A stretch of 64,000 nucleotides of DNA from Gillisia sp. Hel_I_86. Lineage in GTDB: Bacteria > Bacteroidota > Bacteroidia > Flavobacteriales > Flavobacteriaceae. A model generated the notes under the pieces. It was not told the DNA's origin. It worked only from the letters and a program-made list of their open reading frames with translations, and made no database searches. The stretch lies in NCBI RefSeq assembly GCF_007827275.1, contig NZ_VISE01000001.1, forward strand, positions 3,038,001 through 3,102,000, given 5' to 3'. The translations under genes were made by a program, and so were the position numbers. This document shows, in pieces, positions 55,642 to 64,000 of the stretch. Position 1 is the stretch's first letter. Each line of letters begins with the position of its first letter.

Positions 55642-56382
55642 ATGAGAATTATTCCAGCAATAGATATCATAGACGGTAAATGCGTGAGGCTCTCTAAGGG
55701 AGATTACAATACCAAAAAGATATATAATGAGAATCCATTAGAGGTTGCCAAAGAGTTTGAAGCCCATGGCATTGAATCCCTCCATCTTGTAGATTTGGAT
55801 GGTGCGAAGTCCAGCCATATCGTGAATCATAAGGTTTTGGAACAAATTGCGAACAACACCAATCTTAAAATTGATTTTGGAGGTGGATTAAAATCCAACA
55901 AAGATCTGGAAATCGCTTTTGAATGTGGCGCACAGCAAATTACCGGAGGAAGCATCGCAGTAAAGGATAGAAACCTGTTTCTTTCATGGATCGGGAAATA
56001 TGGAAGTGATAAAATAATTTTAGGTGCCGATGCAAAAGACGAAAAAGTGGCAATCAGTGGGTGGTTGGAAGAGTCTAAAGAAGAACTAGTTCCTTTTATT
56101 GAGGCCTATTTAAAGGATGGCTTGCAGTATGTGATTTGTACCGATATTTCTAGGGATGGCATGTTAGAAGGCCCTTCTTTTGATCTCTATGAGAAGATCC
56201 TTGCTGAAACATCTGATAATAAAAACACGATTAAGTTGATCGCTTCCGGCGGAATCTCAACTTTTGAGGAACTTCCAAGACTTGCAGAAATGGGCTGTGA
56301 AGGCACTATTATTGGTAAAGCTATCTATGAGAACAAAATCAGTTTGAAGCAATTGGAATCCTTTATTCTGAATTCTAAATAA
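55642..56382 (+). CDS. hisA: ProFAR isomerase
   Basis: The 246-residue (beta-alpha)8 barrel isomerises ProFAR to PRFAR. Catalytic Asp is in [13 protein letters not shown] near residue 8; the second Asp is in [12 protein letters not shown] near 171. Phosphate loops GGGLKS and [11 protein letters not shown] are present. It lies 11 nt after hisH and 10 nt before hisF. Confidence 0.96.
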   Translation: MRIIPAIDIIDGKCVRLSKGDYNTKKIYNENPLEVAKEFEAHGIESLHLVDLDGAKSSHIVNHKVLEQIANNTNLKIDFGGGLKSNKDLEIAFECGAQQITGGSIAVKDRNLFLSWIGKYGSDKIILGADAKDEKVAISGWLEESKEELVPFIEAYLKDGLQYVICTDISRDGMLEGPSFDLYEKILAETSDNKNTIKLIASGGISTFEELPRLAEMGCEGTIIGKAIYENKISLKQLESFILNSK

Positions 56383-56392
56383 TTCAAAACCT

Positions 56393-57148
56393 ATGTTAAC
56401 TAAGAGAATAATTCCTTGTTTGGATATCAAAAATGGAAGAACCGTAAAAGGAGTAAATTTTGTAGATCTTAGGGATGCTGGAGATCCCGTGGAATTAGCG
56501 GCTATTTATGCAGCTTCGGGAGCAGACGAATTGGTGTTTTTGGATATCTCGGCTACCGAAGAACGACGAAAAACCTTGGCTAATTTGGTTTTAAAGGTTG
56601 CCGAAAAAATCAATATTCCTTTTACGGTTGGAGGTGGGATTTCTTCTGTTGAAGATGTGGATATTTTACTTCAAAATGGAGCAGATAAAGTTTCCATTAA
56701 TTCTTCTGCGGTGAAAAACCCGGATTTGATCAATCAATTAACTGCTAAATTTGGGAGCCAGTGTATTACTGTGGCGATAGATGCGAAATTGATTGAGGGA
56801 GAATGGATCGTGCATTTGGTAGGAGGGAAGGTGCCCACAGAGTTGAACCTTTTCGATTGGGCTAAAGAAGTTGAAGAACGTGGAGCGGGGGAAATTTTGT
56901 TCACCTCCATGAACAATGATGGCACAAAAAATGGCTTTGCAAACGAAGCCCTTGCCAAATTATCTACAGAATTGAATATCCCGATAATAGCTTCCGGTGG
57001 AGCTGGAAATATGCAGCATTTTTGTGATGCATTTATAGAAGGAAAGGCAGATGCTGCTCTGGCTGCGAGTGTTTTTCACTTTAAGGAGATCGAAATAAAG
57101 GATTTAAAAGAAGAGTTGAGGAAAAACGGAATTCCAGTAAGGCTTTAA
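56393..57148 (+). CDS. hisF: Imidazole glycerol phosphate synthase, cyclase subunit
   Basis: The 251-residue barrel cyclises PRFAR with ammonia from HisH. It has [18 protein letters not shown] with Asp11 near the N-terminus, [10 protein letters not shown] near 82, [12 protein letters not shown] near 168 and [11 protein letters not shown] near 202. It ends 112 nt before the IS insertion point. Confidence 0.96.
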   Translation: MLTKRIIPCLDIKNGRTVKGVNFVDLRDAGDPVELAAIYAASGADELVFLDISATEERRKTLANLVLKVAEKINIPFTVGGGISSVEDVDILLQNGADKVSINSSAVKNPDLINQLTAKFGSQCITVAIDAKLIEGEWIVHLVGGKVPTELNLFDWAKEVEERGAGEILFTSMNNDGTKNGFANEALAKLSTELNIPIIASGGAGNMQHFCDAFIEGKADAALAASVFHFKEIEIKDLKEELRKNGIPVRL

Positions 57149-57256
57149 ATTTGACAATAATATCTAATTGGATTCATCTGTTTGATTAAAAAGTGTATTT
57201 AGCGTATAAAATTGATGATATTTTTCAATTCTTAAAGGAGATGCTGAAACCCCCGA

Positions 57257-57260
57257 AGTA
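57257..57260. repeat. Left target-site duplication of the IS
   Basis: AGTA immediately outside the left terminal repeat; the same four bases follow the right end at 58720-58723. Confidence 0.7.
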
Positions 57261-58719
57261 TCCTATCGTGTGGACACAATTATTTACTAGTTTAAGGGAT
57301 TAGCATTAATTTTACTCAAAAAATGAGAAGGGGGTTCACAGGCTTAGGGGATAAACGTTTGGTTTATCGGGGCAACAAGATTTTATCGGACCTGTTCAGC
57401 AAGAGCGTCCATTCGATCCGTCAGCTCAGCAGGAACGAATCAGACGCAAAGGCCGTTTACCGTTTTTTGCAGAACGATAGGGTCAGTGAAGAAGATATAG
57501 TAGAGAACCTGGTACATAATTGCCAGATGGCTTGTGCGGGCAAATTTGTTGTCTGTATCCAAGATACCACGGAGGTCAACCTAAGCAGCCATGGTAATAG
57601 GATCAACAAAGATGGCTTTGTGGGCACGACCAATGCGAAGAATTCCCAGGGACTGGGGTTCTTTGTCCACCCAAGTTTGGTCTTGGATGCCGTGAGCGGC
57701 ACCCCCTACGGCTATTCTGATATTAAGATCTGGAACAGGTCCTTGGACTTCAAATCAAAGCATGAAAGACAGTACGGCAAGCTGCCCATGGAAGAAAAAG
57801 AGTCCTATAAGTGGATAGAGGTGTCCAAAAACACACAGGCCTCACTAAGGGACGTGGTAGCGGGAATGGTGATCGTACAAGATAGGGAAGGGGATATCTA
57901 CGAACAGTTTGCAAGCATACCAGATGCACGAACAGATCTATTGATAAGGGCCCGTGCGGATAGGGCCTTGGCGGATGGGTCAAAATTGTTCAGCTGCCTG
58001 GCGGACCAGCCCTGTCAAGGGTCCTATGAGGTACAGGTGGATGCCTGTGCAAAGACCAGAAGGAAAAAAAGGACCGCAAAAATTGAAATCAGATATAAAG
58101 AGGTAGAACTGAAAAGGACCAGGGCGGCCAGCAAGGCAGTGGCGCCCAGCATAAAACTATATCTGGTGGAGGCCAAAGAGGCTAACCGGGCCGGGCCGGG
58201 CAGGGTGTGCTGGAGGTTATTGACAAGCCTGCCCATAGAGACCCTGGAAATGGCAGAAATGTGCGTGGAATGGTATAAGTGGAGGTGGACGATAGAAGAG
58301 GTGTTCAAGATATTGAAAAAAGAGGGCTACAATATCGAGGCGTCAGAGCTGGAGCATGGGTCATCGGTAAGAAAACTGAGCTTGTTGATAATGGAGGTCA
58401 TCATCCAACTGTTCTTGATGCGGCTGGCGTATGCAGTACCAGAAGGAGAGATGAGCGCCGATAGCTGTTTCACGGAAGAAGAGCAAGCGTTTTTAGAGCA
58501 CCAGATAATAAGACTGGAAGGTAGGACAGGGAAACAAAAAAACCCGTACAAGGAAAAAGGGCTAAAAAGATATGTTTGGGCGATAGCTAGACTTGGCGGA
58601 TGGAAAGGCTATGAAAGCAAAAGGCATCCCGGCATAACGACCCTATGGATAGGACTGAAATATTTTAAGGCGGCCATGGAAGGGTGGACGATTCATAAAG
58701 ATGTGTCCACACGATAGGA
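57261..58719 (+). mobile_element. IS4-family insertion sequence, 1459 bp
   Basis: The element is bounded by perfect 18-bp terminal inverted repeats TCCTATCGTGTGGACACA (57261-57278) and its reverse complement (58702-58719), flanked by a 4-bp AGTA duplication. It contains one intact transposase gene. It lies between hisF and hisIE, in the same direction as the his genes. Removing it and one AGTA restores CCCCCGAAGTATCGGGG, a close match to the intact palindrome at 46.95 kb. It appears complete and recent. Confidence 0.9.
57323..58717 (+). CDS. Transposase, Tn5-like DDE (IS4 family)
   Basis: The 464-residue transposase has the Tn5 layout: an N-terminal DNA-binding region (LGDKRLVYRGNKILSDLFSK; DAKAVYRFLQND), the first Asp in CIQDTTEV near residue 86, the second in IVQDREGDIYEQ near 190, and the Glu in WRWTIEEVFKILKKEG near 325. 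Base composition is clearly GC-richer than all neighbouring genes, a sign of foreign origin. The stop lies inside the right terminal repeat. No frameshift or stop was seen, so it may be active. Confidence 0.92.
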   Translation: MRRGFTGLGDKRLVYRGNKILSDLFSKSVHSIRQLSRNESDAKAVYRFLQNDRVSEEDIVENLVHNCQMACAGKFVVCIQDTTEVNLSSHGNRINKDGFVGTTNAKNSQGLGFFVHPSLVLDAVSGTPYGYSDIKIWNRSLDFKSKHERQYGKLPMEEKESYKWIEVSKNTQASLRDVVAGMVIVQDREGDIYEQFASIPDARTDLLIRARADRALADGSKLFSCLADQPCQGSYEVQVDACAKTRRKKRTAKIEIRYKEVELKRTRAASKAVAPSIKLYLVEAKEANRAGPGRVCWRLLTSLPIETLEMAEMCVEWYKWRWTIEEVFKILKKEGYNIEASELEHGSSVRKLSLLIMEVIIQLFLMRLAYAVPEGEMSADSCFTEEEQAFLEHQIIRLEGRTGKQKNPYKEKGLKRYVWAIARLGGWKGYESKRHPGITTLWIGLKYFKAAMEGWTIHKDVSTR

Positions 58720-58830
58720 AGTATCGGGGCAGCATGACGACAATTTCTCAGCGTCACCCTGAACTGGTTTCAGGGTCTAGAATTTGTGAATTTTTGAAAA
58801 TACGTCAATGGTAACTTGTTTCAGTGCAAA
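58720..58830. repeat. Palindromic repeat split by the IS
   Basis: Starting with the AGTA duplication, it runs through TCGGGGCAGCATGACGACAA, CACCCTGAACTGGTTTCAGG and TACGTCAATGG, an inverted fourth relative of the 123-bp element. Its other half lies at about 57236-57260. The 169-nt gap before hisIE holds nothing else. Confidence 0.75.
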
Positions 58831-58888
58831 CTAATATTATAAGAATTTAGAACACAAAAATTTTACTTTCAGAAGAAAATATAAAACT

Positions 58889-59518
58889 ATGGAAATAGAT
58901 TTCAATAAAAATAAAGATGGTCTGGTACCTGTAATTATTCAGGATAATAACACGAAAAATGTGTTGATGCTGGGATATATGAACGAGGAAGCCTACTTAA
59001 AAACCAATCAAGGTAATAAAGTTACATTTTTCAGCAGGACCAAAAACCGCTTATGGACGAAAGGGGAGGAAAGTGGAAATTTTCTTGAAGTAGTGAATAT
59101 CAAGAATGATTGCGACAATGATACTTTATTGATTTCTGTGATTCCGCATGGTCCAACTTGCCACAAAGGAACAGATACTTGCTGGGGAGAAACGAACAAT
59201 TCCAATTTTGGATTTCTTTCTGAACTGGAAGGAATTATAGCAGATCGTAAGAAGAAAAGTGAGATAGCTTTTGAATTGAGAGCAAAAGAGGATGCTAGTT
59301 ATGTGGTTTCCCTTTTTGATGATGGAATGAACAAGATTGCCCAAAAAGTGGGTGAGGAGGCTATAGAAACTGTTATTGAGGCCAAGGATGATAATGATGA
59401 TCTTTTCTTGAATGAAAGTGCAGATTTACTTTTTCATTATATGATATTATTAAAAGCCAAAGGTTTTGGTCTAAAAGATATTGTTGAAGTGCTGGAAAAA
59501 AGGCATACCAAAAAGTAG
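58889..59518 (+). CDS. hisIE: Bifunctional PR-AMP cyclohydrolase / PR-ATP pyrophosphatase
   Basis: The 209-residue fused enzyme carries out steps 2 and 3 of the pathway. The N-terminal HisI domain (about 1-110) has the metal-binding HGPTCHKGTDTCWG with three Cys/His ligands. The C-terminal HisE domain (about 120-209) has KVGEEAIETVIEAKDDNDD, the MazG-like metal site. It is the last gene of the operon but is cut off from hisF by the IS; a new promoter or read-through from the IS must supply its transcript. Confidence 0.95.
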   Translation: MEIDFNKNKDGLVPVIIQDNNTKNVLMLGYMNEEAYLKTNQGNKVTFFSRTKNRLWTKGEESGNFLEVVNIKNDCDNDTLLISVIPHGPTCHKGTDTCWGETNNSNFGFLSELEGIIADRKKKSEIAFELRAKEDASYVVSLFDDGMNKIAQKVGEEAIETVIEAKDDNDDLFLNESADLLFHYMILLKAKGFGLKDIVEVLEKRHTKK

Positions 59519-59529
59519 TTTTTTGGCAC

Positions 59530-59566
59530 ACATTCCCGATGCTATCGGGCTTGTCGAAGTGTGGTT
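59530..59566. repeat. Short palindrome with TTGTCGAA tail
   Basis: CCCGATGCTATCGGG followed by CTTGTCGAAGTGTGG matches the unit at 60-93. It is in the 194-nt gap between hisIE and ppsA, which holds no gene. Confidence 0.6.
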
Positions 59567-59712
59567 TGAATACTAACACAGGATGAAAATAGAATTACAA
59601 ACAGTATCAAGGTGATAAGTTTTAGTGATTTCATCTTTTTTAAATTTAAAATGTTAATAATAATCTATTGTGGAAAAAAATCTATTTTTCTAAACTGGGG
59701 ACAAAGCTTTTA

Positions 59713-62088
59713 TCATTCACCTATGTTTTCCGCTTTATTGATGTTTTCAATACCCTGTAACAAAGCGTCTGGATTAAAGGAAATACTATCAATCCCTTCT
59801 TTTACCAAAAAAGAGGCAAATTCAGGATAGTCACTGGGTGCTTGTCCGCACAACCCAATTGTAGTATTGGTTTTTTTAGCAGCGAGTATGGCCATTTTGA
59901 TCATCTGTTTAGGTGCTTCATTGTTTTCATCAAAAAGATCCATCATTAATTCTGAATCCCTATCAATACCAAGAGTAAGCTGTGTGAGGTCATTGGAACC
60001 AATTGAGAAACCATCAAAAATTCCGGAAAATTTTTCAGCTAAAATCACGTTACTTGGAATTTCTATCATTGTATATACTTCCAAAGCATGGCTCCCTCGT
60101 TTTAAGCCATTTTCTTCCATTACAGCCAGTACTTTTTTACCTTCTTCCACAGTTCTGCAAAATGGCACCATCACCTTAAGGTTGGTAAGGCCCATTTCGT
60201 CCCTTACTTGTTTGATCGCTTTGCATTCCAATGCAAAACCTTCTTTGTACAGATCATTATAATATCTGGATGCTCCCCTAAACCCGAGCATCGGATTTTC
60301 TTCTATAGGTTCAAAATCTTCTCCACCAATAAGGTTTGCATATTCATTGGTTTTAAAATCACTCAATCTTACAATAACTTCTTTTGGATAGAACGCAGCG
60401 GCAATGGTTGCTATGCCCTGTGATAGTTTATCCACGAAATAGTCCTCCTTATCTGGATATGCTTCAGTAATTTTTTCAATTTCTTTCTTTACCGTCTCCT
60501 CTTTTAGTTTATCGAATTTCACCAATGCCATTGGATGCACTTTAACCTTATGGGTAATAATGAATTCCATTCGGAGAAGCCCCACCCCGTTATTGGGGTA
60601 CCCTGCCAATTGATAAGCATTATCAGGATCGGCAAGGATCATTTTTACTTCCGTCGCCGGCATTTTAATATTGGAAAAGTCAATTTCGATTTTAGTGAAG
60701 GCACATTCTCCTTGATAGATATACCCTGTTTTCCCCTCTGCACAGGAAACGGTAATCGTCTCGTTTTCCTTAATAGTAGTTGTTGCATCTGCGCAACCAA
60801 CAATTGCCGGAACACCTAATTCTCGCGCCACAATGGCTGCGTGGCTTGTTCTGCCTCCTTTGTTGGTTACAATACCAGCAACTTGTTTTAGTAACGGGTC
60901 CCAATCTGGGGTTACGGTATCTGTAACAATAATCGTATCTGGGGACAAATGGCCTACATTTTTTGGGGAATCAAGAAGACGGGCCGTTCCATGCGTTATT
61001 TTGGAACCCACTGCATTTCCCTGGGACAATACTTTTCCTTTTTTCAAGAGTTTGTACTCCATAAAAATGTTCTTGTTTCTTATGTTGTGCACAGTTTCCG
61101 GGCGTGCCTGGATAATAAACAATTCGTTGGTGATACCGTCTTTTGCCCATTCTATATCCATTGGTTTTTGGTAGTGGCGCTCTATAATTATAGCCCATTT
61201 TGCTAAAGCGATTACTTCATAGTTAGACAATACAAATGCTCGCTGTTTATCTTTTTGGGTTTTTATATTTACAATACTTGTATTTTCTTTTTTATCGGCA
61301 TACACCATGGTTAGTTTTTTGTCGCCCAAATTCTTCTGAACAATGGGGTACTTCCCTTGTGCCAAACTCGGTTTAAAAACATAGAACTCGTCTGGGGTAA
61401 CAACCCCTTGAACAATGTTTTCGCCGAGTCCCCAAATCCCGGACAACAGCATTATATTTTCAAACCCTGATTCTGGATCGATGGTAAAACCTACTCCCGA
61501 GCATCCTTTATCTGAGCGCACCATGATTTGCACCCCCACTGATAAAGCAATAGTATCATGTTTAAACCCTTTGTCTTCCCGATATTTTATGGCGCGATTG
61601 GTATATAACGATGCAAAACAGTTTTTTACCGCTTCCAGAAGGGCTTCTTTTCCTTTTATATTTAAATAGGTGTCGTGCTGTCCCGCAAAACTTGCCTCGG
61701 GAAGGTCTTCCGCCGTGGCACTGCTTCTTACCGCAACCTCTTTTAAATCTTCACCGCATAAAATGCTATATGCATTGAAAATTTCTTCGGAAAAAACTGT
61801 TGAAAAGGTTGCGCCTAAAATAAGTTTACGTGCTTTTTTTCCTATTTCTTCAAGATTGGAATACGCTTCCCGATCCAGTTGGGTCAAGACATTTTCTATA
61901 CGTGTTTGAATTTCATTTTCTTTTAGGAATTCCCAGAATGCAAACGAGGTGGTTGCAAAACCATTGGGAATACGAACTCCTTTTGAAGTTAACTGATTGT
62001 ACATTTCCCCCAAAGATGCATTTTTGCCCCCAACCATAGCTACATCCTTAATACCAATCTCATCAAATTTTTTAATTTGTGCCTTCAT
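59713..62088 (-). CDS. ppsA: Phosphoenolpyruvate synthase
   Basis: The 791-residue enzyme makes PEP from pyruvate and ATP for gluconeogenesis. The N-terminal ATP-grasp domain holds KNASLGEMYNQL, VRSSATAEDLPEASFAGQHD near residue 125 and IMVRSDKGCSGVGFTIDP near 190. The phosphohistidine is in GGRTSHAAIVARELGVPAIV near residue 418. The PEP-binding domain ends with GLCGQAPSDYPEFASF and GIDSISFNPDALL. Full length, no defects. It stands beside a zone of decayed genes. Confidence 0.95.
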   Translation of the reverse strand: MKAQIKKFDEIGIKDVAMVGGKNASLGEMYNQLTSKGVRIPNGFATTSFAFWEFLKENEIQTRIENVLTQLDREAYSNLEEIGKKARKLILGATFSTVFSEEIFNAYSILCGEDLKEVAVRSSATAEDLPEASFAGQHDTYLNIKGKEALLEAVKNCFASLYTNRAIKYREDKGFKHDTIALSVGVQIMVRSDKGCSGVGFTIDPESGFENIMLLSGIWGLGENIVQGVVTPDEFYVFKPSLAQGKYPIVQKNLGDKKLTMVYADKKENTSIVNIKTQKDKQRAFVLSNYEVIALAKWAIIIERHYQKPMDIEWAKDGITNELFIIQARPETVHNIRNKNIFMEYKLLKKGKVLSQGNAVGSKITHGTARLLDSPKNVGHLSPDTIIVTDTVTPDWDPLLKQVAGIVTNKGGRTSHAAIVARELGVPAIVGCADATTTIKENETITVSCAEGKTGYIYQGECAFTKIEIDFSNIKMPATEVKMILADPDNAYQLAGYPNNGVGLLRMEFIITHKVKVHPMALVKFDKLKEETVKKEIEKITEAYPDKEDYFVDKLSQGIATIAAAFYPKEVIVRLSDFKTNEYANLIGGEDFEPIEENPMLGFRGASRYYNDLYKEGFALECKAIKQVRDEMGLTNLKVMVPFCRTVEEGKKVLAVMEENGLKRGSHALEVYTMIEIPSNVILAEKFSGIFDGFSIGSNDLTQLTLGIDRDSELMMDLFDENNEAPKQMIKMAILAAKKTNTTIGLCGQAPSDYPEFASFLVKEGIDSISFNPDALLQGIENINKAENIGE

Positions 62089-62253
62089 CTTTTTGGATCT
62101 TTCAGTTTATATAGTTCCAAAAGTACTTCTAGTACAAGAGGTTTGAAATGATGCCTGTCAGTACCTTATTATTTTACTGTCTGACCGGGGTCATTTTGTG
62201 TTGTTTGTACTGACTATATTTTTACTTCATGTTGATAATGAAAACAAGAAGTT
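62089..62253. other. Gap between ppsA and the dodecin remnant
   Basis: The 165-nt gap is AT-rich and has no ORF or hairpin I would trust; it should hold the promoters of both divergent units. Confidence 0.4.
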
Positions 62254-62322
62254 ATGCCTGTTTTAAAAGTGATTGAAATATTAGGGAGCTCCAAAACTAA
62301 TTTTGAAGATGCAATTAAGAAT
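62254..62322 (+). pseudogene. Truncated dodecin
   Basis: Translation reads MPVLKVIEILGSSKTNFEDA then IKN, which fits the first third of dodecin, the small flavin/CoA-sequestering dodecameric protein (usually about 67 residues). After that the frame runs antisense through the ATPase remnant to 62589, giving 111 residues of which the last 88 are not dodecin-like. The break lies near 62318-62322. Confidence 0.75.
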
Positions 62323-62640
62323 AGGTTTCTGCCACGGTTATTTTATGGCGGGGAATACAATCAAAAAGGCCATTTATTAGCGCAAGCGGGACAAGCAGTT
62401 GTTCTGGTACAGAAACAGGTTGTATTTGGGACTGTTAAAAAATTGCTCATATTCTTTTTCCACGCTCAATTGTTTTTCGAGGTTTTCTTAGCTAGGTGGA
62501 TGCCAAGGCGAGCAAATGTTTCTAGTTCTTCAAATTGGGCACAGTCAGGTTTTAAATTTCCAGCTATTTTTCGGTATGTCTTTAATTGAGCTTTACCCCC
62601 TGCTCGAGATACAGATTTTTCAATATCCACTTTACTGTCC
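62315..62640 (-). pseudogene. Decayed F1-ATPase alpha subunit, C-terminal fragment
   Basis: On the minus strand from about 62639 the frame reads [20 protein letters not shown] and [20 protein letters not shown], the C-terminal region of AtpA. After a frameshift near 62481 it continues KTIERGKRI, stop, AIF, stop, and QPVSVPEQLLVPLALINGLF DCIP. So two in-frame stops and one shift are present. The GGKAQLxxYRxIAG and AQFEELExFAR forms are closer to the alternative N-type ATPase than to housekeeping AtpA. Nothing of the rest of the operon remains in this window. Confidence 0.82.
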
Positions 62641-62838
62641 TCATGTGGGCATTTAATCCCTCATTGGGGGCTTAATTTCCTGAGGCTTGCATCGATTTTT
62701 TTAAAAGTAGTTTCTCTCGAGAATTATCGGGACATACCTCATGGGCCTGCGGCTCCGAGGCTCTTGATTTTCGACTTATCATATTTTATCATTTTTTCAT
62801 CAAATCCTGGATCCTCAAGAGGGCCCAAACACCAGAAA
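62641..62838. other. Gene-free relic zone
   Basis: No credible ORF. It includes a CCCTCATTGGGGG palindrome like those near 380 and 24630, and a GC-richer segment around 62735. Minus-strand frames give short broken stretches that I could not assign. Confidence 0.4.
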
Positions 62839-62916
62839 CTAATTTTTACCGTGGTTTAAAATAAGTTCTGGTGCTTTATCCTCTAAGGCTTGCCGAACGG
62901 TTACCAATGTTGACAT
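62839..62916 (-). pseudogene. 25-aa stub, possibly the start of a CBS-domain protein
   Basis: It starts 3 nt after the alcohol dehydrogenase stop and reads MSTLVTVRQALEDKAPELIL before ending in TAG. The VRQALEDK-like opening recalls the N-terminus of small CBS-domain proteins, which continue for about 140 residues. Here only the beginning is present. Short, so the call is tentative. Confidence 0.35.
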
Positions 62917-62919
62917 TAG

Positions 62920-63960
62920 TTATTCATTGTTAATAATGATTTTTAAAGCTTTTTCTTCTGCACCATTTAAAAACACTTGATAAGCATGTTCCAGATCACT
63001 AAGTGGGAAATGATGGGTGATCATTTTTTTCAAATCCAAACTATTGGTAGAAGTGGCTTTTAAAAGCATAGGAGTTGTATTTGTGTTTACAAGTCCGGTG
63101 GTAATGGTAAGGTTTTTAATCCATAACTTTTGAATTTCAAAATCTACCTTTTTGCCATGTACTCCTACGTTTGCAAGGTGCCCACCTGGTTTCACAATAT
63201 TTTGGCAAATATTCCAAGTCTCAGGAATTCCAACCGCCTCAATTGCAACATCCACACCCTCTGCGCCAACAATCTTTTTAACGGCTTCTTCTGCATTGGT
63301 TGTTCCAGAATTAATGGTATGCGTAGCTCCTAATTCTTTTGCCAACTGCAATCTATTCTCATCCATATCGATCATGATTATTTTGGAAGGCGAATAGAAT
63401 TGAGCTGTTAAAAGTACAGACATTCCAACGGGACCGGCTCCAATGATGGCAATTTCGTCTCCGGGTTTAACATTTCCGTACTGGACACCAATTTCATGAC
63501 CTGTTGGTAGAATATCACTTAACAAAACAGCTATTTCATCATCGATGTTCTCGGGAATTCTATGTAAACTATTATCTGCATAGGGAATCCTAACATATTC
63601 TGCTTGGACTCCATCTATCATATATCCTAAAATCCACCCCCCATTTTTACAATGTGAATACATTTGTTTCTTGCAATATTCACAAGAACCGCAGGAAGTA
63701 ATACATGAAATCAAAACTTTGTCTCCTTTTTTAAATTGAGAGACACTATCTCCAACTTCTTCAATAATTCCAACCCCTTCATGTCCAAGAATACGTCCAC
63801 TTTCAATTTCTGGGTTTTTTCCTTTGTAGATGCCTAGGTCGGTACCACAAATAGTTGTTTTTAAAACTTTTACAATTACATCTGTTTGTTTAATAATTGT
63901 TGGTTTTGGTCTTTCTTCTAAAGCGATTTTATGTTCGCCATAATAAACTAATGCTTTCAT
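62920..63960 (-). CDS. Zinc-dependent alcohol dehydrogenase (MDR family)
   Basis: The 346-residue medium-chain dehydrogenase has the catalytic zinc site in TTICGTDLGIYKG near residue 38 and GHEGVGIIEEVGD near 59, the structural zinc cysteines in CGSCEYCKKQMYSHC near 96, and the nucleotide loop GAGPVGMSVLL near 174, followed by DMDENR with the acidic end typical of NAD preference. The TGHEIGVQYGNVKPG segment and substrate-binding regions are typical of the secondary-alcohol/class III-like group. Substrate not assignable. It lies next to relics of an ATPase and a dodecin. Confidence 0.9.
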   Translation of the reverse strand: MKALVYYGEHKIALEERPKPTIIKQTDVIVKVLKTTICGTDLGIYKGKNPEIESGRILGHEGVGIIEEVGDSVSQFKKGDKVLISCITSCGSCEYCKKQMYSHCKNGGWILGYMIDGVQAEYVRIPYADNSLHRIPENIDDEIAVLLSDILPTGHEIGVQYGNVKPGDEIAIIGAGPVGMSVLLTAQFYSPSKIIMIDMDENRLQLAKELGATHTINSGTTNAEEAVKKIVGAEGVDVAIEAVGIPETWNICQNIVKPGGHLANVGVHGKKVDFEIQKLWIKNLTITTGLVNTNTTPMLLKATSTNSLDLKKMITHHFPLSDLEHAYQVFLNGAEEKALKIIINNE

Positions 63961-64000
63961 TTTTTTAATAATTTTTATAGTTAATAATTCATCTTAATTT

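Noticed and set aside
62254-62589. 111-codon plus-strand ORF as an intact hypothetical gene
   Set aside because: Only the first 23 codons look like a protein family (dodecin). The rest is antisense to a recognisable, decayed ATPase alpha-subunit fragment.
1-64000. tRNA, rRNA or other structured RNA genes
   Set aside because: No cloverleaf or rRNA-like sequence was recognised in any intergenic gap; the only structured RNA seen is the his attenuator.

Overview
The window is chromosomal DNA from a member of the Bacteroidota, most likely a marine-type Flavobacteriaceae. The evidence is low-GC coding sequence, promoter cores of the TAnnTTTG type, a SusC-like TonB-dependent receptor, a PorX two-domain regulator, a fused LpxC-FabZ, and a fused bifunctional HisB and HisIE. 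No rRNA, tRNA or CRISPR array was seen.

Layout. 0-6.8 kb: fumC, a tiny membrane protein, a TonB-dependent receptor, a small Spy-like helical protein, an ArsC-like reductase, and prfB with its programmed +1 frameshift. 6.9-14 kb: a zinc metalloprotease, threonine aldolase, a thioredoxin-fold protein, YbaB and oligopeptidase B. 14-16.4 kb: a cystathionine-beta-synthase-like PLP enzyme next to an alpha-oxoamine synthase, a pair that resembles the first two steps of sulfonolipid (capnine-type) synthesis. 16.6-23.4 kb: an outer-membrane transporter-like protein, DUF4834, YfhO, a glycosyltransferase and a flippase. 24.7-30.2 kb: a Tyr/Ser/Arg-rich secreted protein, uvrA, an ECF sigma factor and a 49-residue protein. 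31.4-38.2 kb: nth, bcp, a small membrane-anchored protein, alanine dehydrogenase, a four-helix membrane protein, tsaE and porX. 38.3-50 kb: an HD-domain protein, then the lipid A block lpxD-lpxC/fabZ-lpxA-efp, an lpxD paralogue, an NTF2-like protein, sucD, fabG, a vWA-like membrane protein and a prohibitin-like protein. 50-59.5 kb: the histidine operon hisG-D-C-B-H-A-F-IE, preceded by a His-rich leader peptide and attenuator and interrupted between hisF and hisIE by an IS4-family element. 59.7-64 kb: PEP synthase, a zone of gene remnants (truncated dodecin, decayed F1-ATPase alpha subunit, possible CBS-domain stub) and a zinc alcohol dehydrogenase.

Intergenic space is unusually full of palindromic repeat families. 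They are concentrated at 23.4-24.6, 30.4-31.4 and 32.6-33.5 kb, where they have been amplified as direct duplications, including a base-perfect 280-bp tandem pair. The insertion sequence at 57.3-58.7 kb landed inside one of these repeats, and the empty site can be rebuilt from another copy at 46.9 kb.

The most interesting items are the histidine attenuator, the candidate sulfonolipid gene pair, the decayed ATPase/dodecin junction, the dated insertion of the IS into the his operon, and the repeat amplification. Gene assignments come from reading motifs by eye; no database search was possible.
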